From: Georgenia sp.
Lineage (GTDB): Bacteria; Actinomycetota; Actinomycetes; Actinomycetales; Actinomycetaceae
Length of the DNA: 15,785 nucleotides
Direction: 5' to 3'
Assembly (NCBI GenBank): GCA_027322565.1
Contig: DAHVRG010000131.1
Coordinates: 1-15,785, forward strand
In this document: positions 7,514 to 15,785 of the stretch, piece after piece
How the letters are laid out: every line of letters begins with the position of its first letter
Numbering within the stretch: the first letter of the stretch is position 1
Position numbers and translations under genes: made by a program
Notes under the pieces: generated by a model
Databases searched by the model: none
What the model saw: only the letters and a program-made list of their open reading frames with translations
Told to the model about the DNA's origin: nothing

Positions 7514-9307
7514 TCACGACGGTGGCCGGCCCGCGGCGGTGCCGGCCATGAGCTGCCGCGCGGTCGAGACGAGCCGGGTGACGAGCCCCGCCCGCCACGT
7601 CGTCCACGCGGCCGGCCCCGCGGCTGCGGCGTCCGCGGCGGTGAGGACGTGGAGTGCGTCGAGGAGCTGCGGGTCCCACCCGACGGCGTCGCACAGCTGG
7701 GCCGCGACACCGCGATCGGTGGGGTCCCGTGTCGTCGCGAGCCCGGCGAGGGTGAGGTGCTCCCCGACGAGGCGGACGACGTCGGCGCGCACCGGCGCGG
7801 CGAAACCGATGCGCGCGAGCACGACACCGGCACGCCGCGCACCCTCCCGCGAGTGGTCGGTGGCCCCGGCGACCTTGCCGATGTCGTGCAGCAGCGCGGA
7901 GAGCAGGACGGCCCGCCCGAGCCGCGCCGCGAGCGCCGGCCGCGCGCGGAGGAGGTCGGCGGCGTTGGCGGCGGTCTGGACGAGGTGGCGGTCGACGGTG
8001 TGCCGGTGGATCGGCGAGCGCTGGGGCCGGTTGCGCACGTCGGCCCACTCCGGGACCCACCGCGTCACGACACCGGCGAGGTCGAGCGCCTCCCAGACGG
8101 GGACCTGGGCCGGCCCGGAGGCGAGCAGCGCCAGGAGGTCCGCCCGGACCGGCTGCGGCCACGGGCTCGGCGGCGCCGGGGCTCGCCCGAGGCTGACGAG
8201 CGTCACCGGGGAGAGGGGCAGGCCGGTGCGGGCAGAGGTCGCCGCCGCGCGGACGCAGAGACCGGGGTCGTCGGGTGCGGCGTCGCGGGCCAGGACGAGC
8301 TCGCCGTCGTGCTCCGCGATCCCGGGGGCCACCGTCCGTAGCCGCGGCGGGACCCGCCGCCCGCGGACGACCGTCGGCCCGCGACGCGGGAGGGGGGTGC
8401 GGCGCAGCGCCCGCTGGGCACGACGCACGGTGAGGTCGAGCGCGGCGCTGACCACCCGCGCCGCCTGGGCGAGCGCGGTGAGCAGCTCGTCCGGGTCGCG
8501 CAGGCCGAGCCGCTCGGCGACGGCCCCGGCGTCGGCCCGCAGCAGCCGGGTGGTGCGCCGTCCGGAGACGACGGCGACCGCGTCGCACGCGTCGAGGAGG
8601 AACGCCGCGGCGTCGTCGAGCTCGCCGTGCGGCCGGTCGGTGAGCCACGTGGCGGCGAGCGCCCGGACGGCGACGACGTCGCGGAGCCCGCCGCGGGACT
8701 CCTTGAGGTCGGGCTCGACGAGGTAGGCGAGCTCCCCGTGGCGCTCCCCCCGCTCCCGCACCGAGGTGAGCAGCTCGGGCAGCCGCCGGCGCGCGGCGGA
8801 CCGCCAGTCGGCGAGCAGGGCGCGACGTGCACGGGCGACGACGTCCTGGTCGCCGGCGACGTGCCGGACGTCGAGCAGCCCGACGGCGGAGACGAGGTCC
8901 GCGGAGGCGACCTGACGGCACCCGGCGAGGCTGCGTACCGCGTGGTCGACGTCGAGGCCGGCGTCCCACAGGGGGTACCACAGCGCCTCGGCGAGCGGGG
9001 TGACGGCCGCGACGTCATGGCGGCGGCCGTCGTGGATCAGCACGACGTCGAGGTCGCTCGTCGGCCCGGCGTCCCGGCGGCCCTGGGACCCCACGACGGC
9101 GAGCGCCAGCCCGGCGTCGGCGGTGGGGGCCGCCGTCCGCCACAGCGCGGCGAGGGCGGCGTCGACGAGGCCGGCGAGCCGGGCACGGTAGTCCGCCCCG
9201 GCCGCGCCGAACCCGCTGCCCGCCGCGGACGGCGCGGGCAGCGGGACGGCGAGCCGGGCCCCGCGGAGGTCACCGACCGGGACGGCCTGCACGGGGACCG
9301 ACGTCAT
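7514..9307 (-). CDS. glnD: PII-protein nucleotidyltransferase GlnD, lacking C-terminal ACT domains
   Basis: Enzyme that modifies the PII protein GlnK on its T-loop tyrosine when nitrogen is short and reverses this when nitrogen is ample; in studied actinobacteria the group added is AMP rather than UMP. The nucleotidyltransferase motif is [20 protein letters not shown] (about 71-90). The central GlnD region includes [15 protein letters not shown]. The HD hydrolase domain shows [20 protein letters not shown] (472-478) and LVGEHL. The protein stops at residue 597, soon after the [12 protein letters not shown] helix. The usual length is about 750-900 residues with two glutamine-sensing ACT domains, which are absent; the 122 bases downstream cannot encode them. 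ATG at 9307 lies one base after the glnK stop, so the pair is tightly coupled. Very high GC and long alanine/arginine stretches are visible. Confidence 0.93.
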   Translation of the reverse strand: MTSVPVQAVPVGDLRGARLAVPLPAPSAAGSGFGAAGADYRARLAGLVDAALAALWRTAAPTADAGLALAVVGSQGRRDAGPTSDLDVVLIHDGRRHDVAAVTPLAEALWYPLWDAGLDVDHAVRSLAGCRQVASADLVSAVGLLDVRHVAGDQDVVARARRALLADWRSAARRRLPELLTSVRERGERHGELAYLVEPDLKESRGGLRDVVAVRALAATWLTDRPHGELDDAAAFLLDACDAVAVVSGRRTTRLLRADAGAVAERLGLRDPDELLTALAQAARVVSAALDLTVRRAQRALRRTPLPRRGPTVVRGRRVPPRLRTVAPGIAEHDGELVLARDAAPDDPGLCVRAAATSARTGLPLSPVTLVSLGRAPAPPSPWPQPVRADLLALLASGPAQVPVWEALDLAGVVTRWVPEWADVRNRPQRSPIHRHTVDRHLVQTAANAADLLRARPALAARLGRAVLLSALLHDIGKVAGATDHSREGARRAGVVLARIGFAAPVRADVVRLVGEHLTLAGLATTRDPTDRGVAAQLCDAVGWDPQLLDALHVLTAADAAAAGPAAWTTWRAGLVTRLVSTARQLMAGTAAGRPPS

Positions 9308-9308
9308 C

Positions 9309-11132
<1,824 letters not shown>

Positions 11133-12800
11133 TCAGAACGGCCACCGGACGGGCCCCGGCGGTGCGGGCAGCGGCTGCGCGAGCGGGCCGGCGGTGAACG
11201 GGGTGAGGTCCTGGGCGCAGGTGGCACTGTCCTGCGCCTCCCCGGAGACGAGGTAGCGGGCGATGGCGGCGTCGGCGCAGGTGCTGCGGCCCAGCGTGGT
11301 GTGGCCCCAGCCCTCGACGGTGAGCACCCGGGCGTCCGGGTAGTGCGCGGCGAACGGCTCGACGAACTCGTAGGGCGTCGCCGGGTCGAAACGGGTCCCG
11401 ACGACGAGGACGGGCTGCTCCACCGACTGCTCCCACGGGCCGGTGTAGGCGTCGTGGTCGCGGAGGAGGATCGGGGCGCACTGCGCCCCCAGCCAGCCGC
11501 GCAGCCGCCCGAAGTGCGGGTACTGCGCGTCGTGGGCGTCGGCCAGCGCCGGGTACCGCCACAGGGGCAGCGGGTTGTGGGTGTCCATGCACAGGCTCGC
11601 GACCGCGCCGCCGAGGGACGGGTAGTCCTCCACGAGGCCCAGCCGGCGCAGCAGCTCGTCGAGCGACGGTGTTTGCTGCCGCGCCTGCGGCACCGGGTCG
11701 GTGACGCCGTTGCGCACTGCGAGCTCGGCGAACGTCGCCGCGACGGCGGGCCAGTCAGCGGTGTTGTACATGCCGGAGAAGAGCAGACCTACGGCGTCCT
11801 GGTAGGTGACGAGGAACGGCTCGCCGCCACCGATCGGCACCTCCACCGGCTCGTCCTGCAGGGCCTGGAGCACCTCCTCGGTCAGCTCGGCGGGGTCACC
11901 GAGGCCCGCGAGGGCGCAGCCGCCGGGCCCGACCTCGGTACACAGCCGGGTGAACTCGCCGAACGTCTGTGTCGCCCCGTGGGCCTGCCGCACGCGGACA
12001 CCGATGGGCTCCGGGGAGCCGACCCCCGACCACGCAACCGGGTCGATCGGCCCGTCCAGCACGAGCGCGCGGACGCTGTCCGGGAAGAGGGCGGAGTAGG
12101 TGGCCCCGAGGATGGTGCCGTAGGAGTAGCCCACGTAGGTGAGGGCCTCGTCCCCGAGCGCGGCGCGCAGCACGTCCATGTCCCGGGCGACGTTGGCGGT
12201 CGAGGAGTGCGCCAGCCGGTCGCCGGAGATCAGCTGGCAGCCGGCGGCCGTCACCGTGAAGCCGGCGATCGTCCGGCGCTCCTCCTCGGGTGTCACCGGG
12301 AACCCGGGAAGCCGGGCGAAGAAGGCCTCCTCCTGCGCGGCGGTGGGGAAGCACGTCACGGGGTCGGAGCGGCCGACGCCCCGGGGGTCGAAGCTCACGA
12401 CGTCGAAGCGCTCCCGCACCTCGGGGGCGAACATGAGCTCGCCCACCTGGTGGAGGGTGTCGACGCCCGGGCCGCCGGGGCCGCCGAAGTTCGTGAGGAC
12501 CGACCCGATCCGCCGCTCCGGGTCGGTCGCGGGCAGCCGGGTGACGGCGATCTGCGTGGTGCGCCCGTGCGGCCGGTCGTAGTCCGTCGGGACGTCGACG
12601 GTGGCGCACTCGTAGGCGCCGACGTCGACCCCCGGCAGGGTGGTCTCGCACGCCTCCCAGGCGATGGTCGGTGTGGGTGGCGGTGCCCCGTCGCGGGACG
12701 GGGCCGCGGTGGCGGTCAGGAGCCCGCCGCCCCCGAGGAGCACGACGGTCGCGGCTCCGGCGACGGCGGCGGCGAGGCGGGTCTTCGTCGAGGCAGCCAT
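11133..12800 (-). CDS. Secreted tripeptidyl-aminopeptidase-like alpha/beta hydrolase
   Basis: Probable exported serine peptidase of the SlpD/SlpE-TAP type, which removes short peptides from the N-termini of proteins outside the cell. The 555 residues start with a signal peptide (KTR, then LAAAVAGAATVVLLGGGGLL, cleavage probably near ATAAP); no lipobox cysteine is seen. The alpha/beta-hydrolase core shows the oxyanion segment NFGGPGGPG (104-112), FDPRGVGRS, the nucleophile elbow GYSYGT with Ser226, Asp472 in GTRFDPATP and His500 in GWGHTTLG. The last part matches the TAP-like C-terminal domain. Several cysteines could form disulphides. I chose ATG 12800 because AGGG lies eight bases upstream and the basic start is right for a signal peptide; GTG 12809 is possible. 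It sits between ftsY and amtB, with a 65-base gap after ftsY. Esterase or proline iminopeptidase activity cannot be excluded. Confidence 0.9.
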   Translation of the reverse strand: MAASTKTRLAAAVAGAATVVLLGGGGLLTATAAPSRDGAPPPTPTIAWEACETTLPGVDVGAYECATVDVPTDYDRPHGRTTQIAVTRLPATDPERRIGSVLTNFGGPGGPGVDTLHQVGELMFAPEVRERFDVVSFDPRGVGRSDPVTCFPTAAQEEAFFARLPGFPVTPEEERRTIAGFTVTAAGCQLISGDRLAHSSTANVARDMDVLRAALGDEALTYVGYSYGTILGATYSALFPDSVRALVLDGPIDPVAWSGVGSPEPIGVRVRQAHGATQTFGEFTRLCTEVGPGGCALAGLGDPAELTEEVLQALQDEPVEVPIGGGEPFLVTYQDAVGLLFSGMYNTADWPAVAATFAELAVRNGVTDPVPQARQQTPSLDELLRRLGLVEDYPSLGGAVASLCMDTHNPLPLWRYPALADAHDAQYPHFGRLRGWLGAQCAPILLRDHDAYTGPWEQSVEQPVLVVGTRFDPATPYEFVEPFAAHYPDARVLTVEGWGHTTLGRSTCADAAIARYLVSGEAQDSATCAQDLTPFTAGPLAQPLPAPPGPVRWPF

Positions 12801-12865
12801 GCCCGGCACCCTGTCAGCCGTGGCGGGACGGGTGCGACCGATTTTCGCCGGTGCCCGGCGCCGGC

Positions 12866-14056
12866 TCAGGCGAGCAGGGCGTCGACGAACTGCTCGGGCT
12901 CGAAGGGCGCGAGGTCGTCGGCCCCCTCCCCAAGCCCGACGAGCTTGACGGGGACGCCGAGCTCGCGCTGGACGGCGACGACGATCCCGCCCTTGGCCGT
13001 CCCGTCGAGCTTGGTGAGGACGATGCCCGTGATGTCGACGACGTCGGCGAAGACCTGCGCCTGCCGCAGCCCGTTCTGCCCGGTGGTGGCGTCGAGCACG
13101 AGGAGCACCTCGCTCACCGGGGCCTGCCGGGAGATGACGCGCTTGATCTTGCCCAGTTCGCCCATGAGGTCGGCCTTGTTCTGCAGCCGCCCGGCGGTGT
13201 CGACGAGGACGACGTCCGCGCCGGTCTCACGGCCGGTCTTCACGGCGTCGAACGCGACCGCAGCGGGGTCGGCGCCCTCGCGGTCGGAGCGGACGGTGCG
13301 CACACCCACCCGCTCGCCCCAGGTCTGGAGCTGGTCGGCGGCGGCCGCCCGGAAGGTGTCGGCCGCACCGAGGACGACGTCGAGGTCCTCGGCGACGAGG
13401 ACGCGGGCGAGCTTGCCCACCGTCGTCGTCTTCCCGGTGCCGTTGACACCGACGACGAGGATCGTTGCGGGGTGCGGTTCGCCGTCGTCGCCCACCCCCT
13501 TGGTGGTCGTGAGCGAGCGGTCCATCGAGGGGTCGACGAGCTCGAGCAGCTCCTCGCGCAGGACGTCGCGCACGGCCGCGGGATCGTTGGTGCCGAGCAC
13601 CTGGACCCGGGTGCGGAGGCGGTCCATGAGCTCGGTGGTCGGGCCGATGCCGACGTCGGCGAGGAGCAGCGTCTCCTCGATCTCCTCCCAGTCGGTCTCC
13701 GAGAGGGAGTCGCGGGAGAGGATCGCGAGCAGGGAGCGGCCGATCGCACCGGAGCGGGCGAGCCGGTCGCGCAGCCGCACCATGCGGCCGGCGACGGGGG
13801 CTGGGCGCTCGACGGTCGGCGCCTCGGGGGTGGCCGGCGGCTCCTCGACCGCGACCGCCGTGCCGTCGGTCTCCGGCGCGGGGCTGTCGGTCGACGCCGC
13901 GGGCTCCTCCGGGAGGGGCCGCTCCTCGGCACGGGGCGGCTCGTCGGTACGGAGCTGCGGCGGACGACGCCGCCGCAGGCCGGTGGTGAGAGCGGCGCCC
14001 CCGGCGATGAGGACGAGAACAACGACGGCGAGGATCGCCCAGAGCTGATCGGTCAC
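12866..14056 (-). CDS. ftsY: Signal recognition particle receptor FtsY
   Basis: Membrane-bound SRP receptor GTPase that docks Ffh-ribosome complexes at the translocon. The 396 residues begin with one membrane helix (about 5-27) and a basic stop-transfer (LRRRRPP), followed by an acidic, Pro/Glu-rich linker to about residue 88, as in actinobacterial membrane-anchored FtsY. The NG domain follows, with GVNGTGKTTT (203-212), DTFRAAAADQL (233-243), DTAGR (286-290), TKLDG (348-352) and a C-terminal GLGEGADDLAPF (374-385). I chose GTG 14056 because the membrane helix follows directly; the frame runs on upstream to 14095 without added homology-like sequence. No strong ribosome binding site is visible, so this start is only fairly secure. 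Its partner ffh lies downstream in the same cluster. Confidence 0.95.
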   Translation of the reverse strand: MTDQLWAILAVVVLVLIAGGAALTTGLRRRRPPQLRTDEPPRAEERPLPEEPAASTDSPAPETDGTAVAVEEPPATPEAPTVERPAPVAGRMVRLRDRLARSGAIGRSLLAILSRDSLSETDWEEIEETLLLADVGIGPTTELMDRLRTRVQVLGTNDPAAVRDVLREELLELVDPSMDRSLTTTKGVGDDGEPHPATILVVGVNGTGKTTTVGKLARVLVAEDLDVVLGAADTFRAAAADQLQTWGERVGVRTVRSDREGADPAAVAFDAVKTGRETGADVVLVDTAGRLQNKADLMGELGKIKRVISRQAPVSEVLLVLDATTGQNGLRQAQVFADVVDITGIVLTKLDGTAKGGIVVAVQRELGVPVKLVGLGEGADDLAPFEPEQFVDALLA

Positions 14057-14137
14057 AGCAGACCAGTGTGGACCACGACCCGCCGCCCCGGCCACCGGGT
14101 CGCCTGTCCCGCGGGCCGGTGGGACCTGGGTGCCGCG

Positions 14138-14153
14138 CGACCGCAGGCGGTCG
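14138..14153. repeat. Short inverted repeat upstream of ftsY
   Basis: CGACCGC-AG-GCGGTCG, seven-base arms around two bases, about 80 bases before the ftsY start in the 191-base gap 14057-14247. It could be a hairpin or protein-binding site; no function is assigned. No clear promoter was recognised in this gap. Confidence 0.4.
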
Positions 14154-14219
14154 TGACGGGGGCGGGTGACATCTCTCCCGCGCTCGGCGGTCTCACCTGA
14201 GCTCGGTCGGGTGGCTCCG

Positions 14220-14233
14220 GCCGGTGCACCGGC
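14220..14233. repeat. 14-bp palindrome just after the small membrane protein gene
   Basis: GCCGGTGCACCGGC, a perfect palindrome 14 bases downstream of the stop at 14248. It might act as a weak transcription terminator or RNA end, but no T-run follows on the minus strand. Confidence 0.35.
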
Positions 14234-14247
14234 GGGCGGGCGCTGGG

Positions 14248-14604
14248 TCAGGCGGGCGTCTCGGTCGGGCGTCCCTCGCCCCGGTCTGCGGCCTCGCCGT
14301 GGCTGCGGGCCCGCCGCTCGCGCACGTGCTCACCGAGCTCGTCGAGGCGGCCGACGAGGGGGCCGGCGGCCTCCTCGGGGGTGACGTAGCCGCTGCCCGG
14401 CTCGCTCATGAGGAAGAGCGTGCCGAGCCCGCCGTCCTGCTCGGGTGCGTCGTCGGGGTCGACCGGCTCCCGGCGGGTGAGGCGCAGGCACTCCCTGAGC
14501 CACGCTCGCCAGCCGCCCTCGGGGCGGATGGCGTCGAGCACGGCCCGGAAGACCCAGACGACACAACCGACGACCAGCGCACTGACCAGGATGACCCCCA
14601 CCAT
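14248..14604 (-). CDS. Small membrane-anchored protein of unknown function
   Basis: I do not recognise a family. The 118-residue product has one N-terminal membrane helix (about residues 2-20, VGVILVSALVVGCVVWVF), a short basic/Trp-containing stretch (GGWRAWLRECLRLTRREP) and a soluble acidic then charged tail, so it is probably anchored with the tail in the cytoplasm. The region TPEEAAGPLVGRLDELGEHV looks helical. ATG 14604 has no Shine-Dalgarno site; a GATAAT box ends seven bases before it, which fits a leaderless transcript. It lies 51 bases after smc and 191 bases before ftsY in the same orientation. The coding call rests on the well-formed helix, placement and orientation; an overlapping frame at 14330-14659 looks like a shadow. 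Confidence 0.7.
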   Translation of the reverse strand: MVGVILVSALVVGCVVWVFRAVLDAIRPEGGWRAWLRECLRLTRREPVDPDDAPEQDGGLGTLFLMSEPGSGYVTPEEAAGPLVGRLDELGEHVRERRARSHGEAADRGEGRPTETPA

Positions 14605-14611
14605 GGGGCAA

Positions 14612-14617
14612 ATTATC
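14612..14617 (-). promoter_or_regulatory. Candidate -10 box for a leaderless transcript of the small membrane protein
   Basis: GATAAT on the minus strand, in an AT-rich island unusual for this window, seven bases before ATG 14604. A clear -35 is lacking. It would put the transcription start on the start codon. Confidence 0.45.
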
Positions 14618-14655
14618 TCGCACGGAACCGGCGATCGTGCGCGTTGACGCCGATC

Positions 14656-15785
14656 TCACACCGGCGTGGCGGGCGCCCGCTCCTCGTCGGCCAGGCGCTG
14701 GCTGATCACCGTCGTGACGCCGTCGCCGCGCATCGTCACCCCGTAGAGGGCGTCGGCGATCTCCATCGTCCGCTTCTGGTGGGTGATGATGATGAGCTGG
14801 GAGTCCTCCCGCAGCTCGGTGAAGATCTCCAGGAGCCGGCCGAGGTTCGTGTCGTCGAGCGCGGCCTCCACCTCGTCCATGACGTAGAACGGGCTGGGCC
14901 GGGCCTTGAAGATGGCCACGAGCAGGGCGACCGCGGTCAGCGAGCGCTCACCTCCGGACAGCAGCGAGAGCCGCTTGACCTTCTTACCGGCGGGCCGGGC
15001 CTCGATGTCGATGCCGGTGGTGAGCATGTCCTCGGGGTCGGTGAGGACCAGCCGCCCCTCGCCGCCCGGGAAGAGCCGGTGGAAGACGTCCTCGAAGGCG
15101 CGCGCGGTGTCGGCGAAGGCCTCGGCGAAGACCCGCTCGACCCGCTCGTCGATCTCGCGGACGATCTCGAGGAGGTCGGCCCGGGACTTCTTCAGGTCGG
15201 TGAGCTGCTCGGTGAGGAAGCGGTGCCGTTCGGCGAGCGCGGCGTGCTCCTCGAGGGCGAGCGGGTTGACCTTGCCGAGGCGGGCCAGGTCCCGCTCGGC
15301 GCGTCGGCGTCGCTTCTCCTGCTCCTCGCGGACGTACGGGACGGGGTCGCGCGGCTCCTCGCCGTCGGGCACGACGACCGGCACCGGCCGATGCGGCCCG
15401 TACTCCTCGACGAGCACCTCCGGGTCGAGGCCGAGCTCACTGACGGCCCGCTCCTCGAGCTGGCCGATGCGCAGCCGCTGCTCGGCCCGGGCGACCTCGT
15501 CGCGGTGGACCGCGTCGGTGAGCCGGGCCAGCTCCTGGGTGGCCTCCTCGAGCGTGGCGCGCACCTGGGTGATCTCCGCCTCCCGCGCCGCGCGGGCCTC
15601 CTCGGCCTCCTCCCGGGCAGCCGCAGCCGCCTCCAGGGACCGCTCGACGACGCTGAGCGCCTGCTCCGCACCGGCGCGCACCAACGCGGCGGTCTCGGCC
15701 TGCCGGGCGCGGCGCCGCCCCCGCTCGGCGGCCTTGCGCCGCGCGACCCGCTCCGCCTCGGCGGCCCGCTCGAGCGACGCGGCCC
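14656..15785 (-). CDS. smc: Chromosome segregation ATPase SMC (C-terminal part; start lies beyond window)
   Basis: Condensin-type ATPase that, with ScpA/ScpB, loops and organises the chromosome. The window holds the last ~376 codons of an expected ~1150-1200. The upstream portion is coiled coil, rich in Glu, Arg and Ala with heptad-like spacing (for example [15 protein letters not shown] and the [13 protein letters not shown] stretch). The coil continues through [23 protein letters not shown], the N-P-L-A-x-E-E element typical of SMC. The C-terminal ATPase lobe shows [16 protein letters not shown] (signature motif), [14 protein letters not shown] (Walker B and D-loop) and [12 protein letters not shown] (switch histidine), then a short tail after [10 protein letters not shown]. 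The stop is TGA at 14658-14656. The gene is followed by the small membrane protein and ftsY, the common smc-ftsY neighbourhood. Confidence 0.96.
   Translation of the reverse strand, partial: AASLERAAEAERVARRKAAERGRRRARQAETAALVRAGAEQALSVVERSLEAAAAAREEAEEARAAREAEITQVRATLEEATQELARLTDAVHRDEVARAEQRLRIGQLEERAVSELGLDPEVLVEEYGPHRPVPVVVPDGEEPRDPVPYVREEQEKRRRRAERDLARLGKVNPLALEEHAALAERHRFLTEQLTDLKKSRADLLEIVREIDERVERVFAEAFADTARAFEDVFHRLFPGGEGRLVLTDPEDMLTTGIDIEARPAGKKVKRLSLLSGGERSLTAVALLVAIFKARPSPFYVMDEVEAALDDTNLGRLLEIFTELREDSQLIIITHQKRTMEIADALYGVTMRGDGVTTVISQRLADEERAPATPV

Noticed and set aside
5496..8726. Plus-strand open frame of 1076 codons opposite the amidohydrolase, ffh and glnD
   Set aside because: A shadow of three real minus-strand genes, with biased composition (Arg, Ser, Ala, Leu) and no recognisable motif.
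12848..12868. Hairpin after the ftsY stop as a terminator
   Set aside because: CGCCGG-GCA-CCGGCG can pair on the minus strand but is followed by GAAAAT rather than a T-run, so I do not call it.
11301..14048. Plus-strand open frame of 915 codons opposite the hydrolase and ftsY
   Set aside because: Same reason: antisense to clear genes, repetitive composition and no motif.
14161..14208. Minus-strand words resembling pieces of a glycine riboswitch (GCTCAGGTGAGACCGC and CGGGAGAGA)
   Set aside because: The conserved GCCGAAGG-GCAA core and the paired aptamer stems are missing, and ftsY is not a glycine-metabolism gene. A covariance-model search would settle it.

Overview
The window is very GC-rich, uses GTG and TTG starts, and every gene I can support lies on the minus strand. 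Gene order and protein content point to an actinobacterium, most likely a Micrococcales-type organism; that assignment is inference from reading, not from a search. From the right edge leftwards (the direction of transcription) there are two blocks.

Block 1 (about 15785 down to 4712) is a housekeeping cluster: smc (3' part only), a small membrane protein of unknown function, ftsY, a secreted tripeptidyl-aminopeptidase-like alpha/beta hydrolase, amtB, glnK, glnD, ffh, and an amidohydrolase. Apart from the hydrolase and the small protein, this matches the smc-ftsY-amt-glnB-glnD-ffh-amidohydrolase order I recall from Mycobacterium tuberculosis (Rv2922c to Rv2915c). It joins chromosome organisation (SMC), co-translational membrane targeting (Ffh with its receptor FtsY) and ammonium uptake and sensing (AmtB channel, PII protein GlnK, PII-modifying enzyme GlnD). 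amtB-glnK overlap by 4 bases and glnK-glnD are 1 base apart. The region upstream of amtB carries a well-matched GlnR-type nitrogen box. Two things stand out: GlnD ends without the usual C-terminal ACT domains, and the amidohydrolase frame is interrupted by one in-frame TAG while the rest looks intact.

Block 2 (about 4638 down to 1) is a sugar-utilisation cassette: a LacI/GalR repressor, then a GH36 alpha-galactosidase and two ABC sugar-transporter permeases (the second cut by the window edge). The last three genes are joined by 4-base GTGA and ATGA overlaps. Between the repressor and the galactosidase is a perfect 37-bp palindrome (18-bp arms, 1-base centre) overlapping the -10 element of a candidate promoter, the natural operator for the repressor. 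The likely job is import and hydrolysis of alpha-galactosides (melibiose/raffinose type), induced when the repressor binds a sugar. No solute-binding protein or ATPase gene is visible in the window.

No RNA genes, insertion sequences, CRISPR arrays or prophage genes were seen. No gene-free stretch exceeds 300 bases; the longest are 14057-14247, 10964-11132, 3479-3621 and 7392-7513, each described below. I did not find a clearly new biological system. The best leads are the interrupted amidohydrolase, the ACT-less GlnD, the compound operator and the unknown small membrane protein beside smc.
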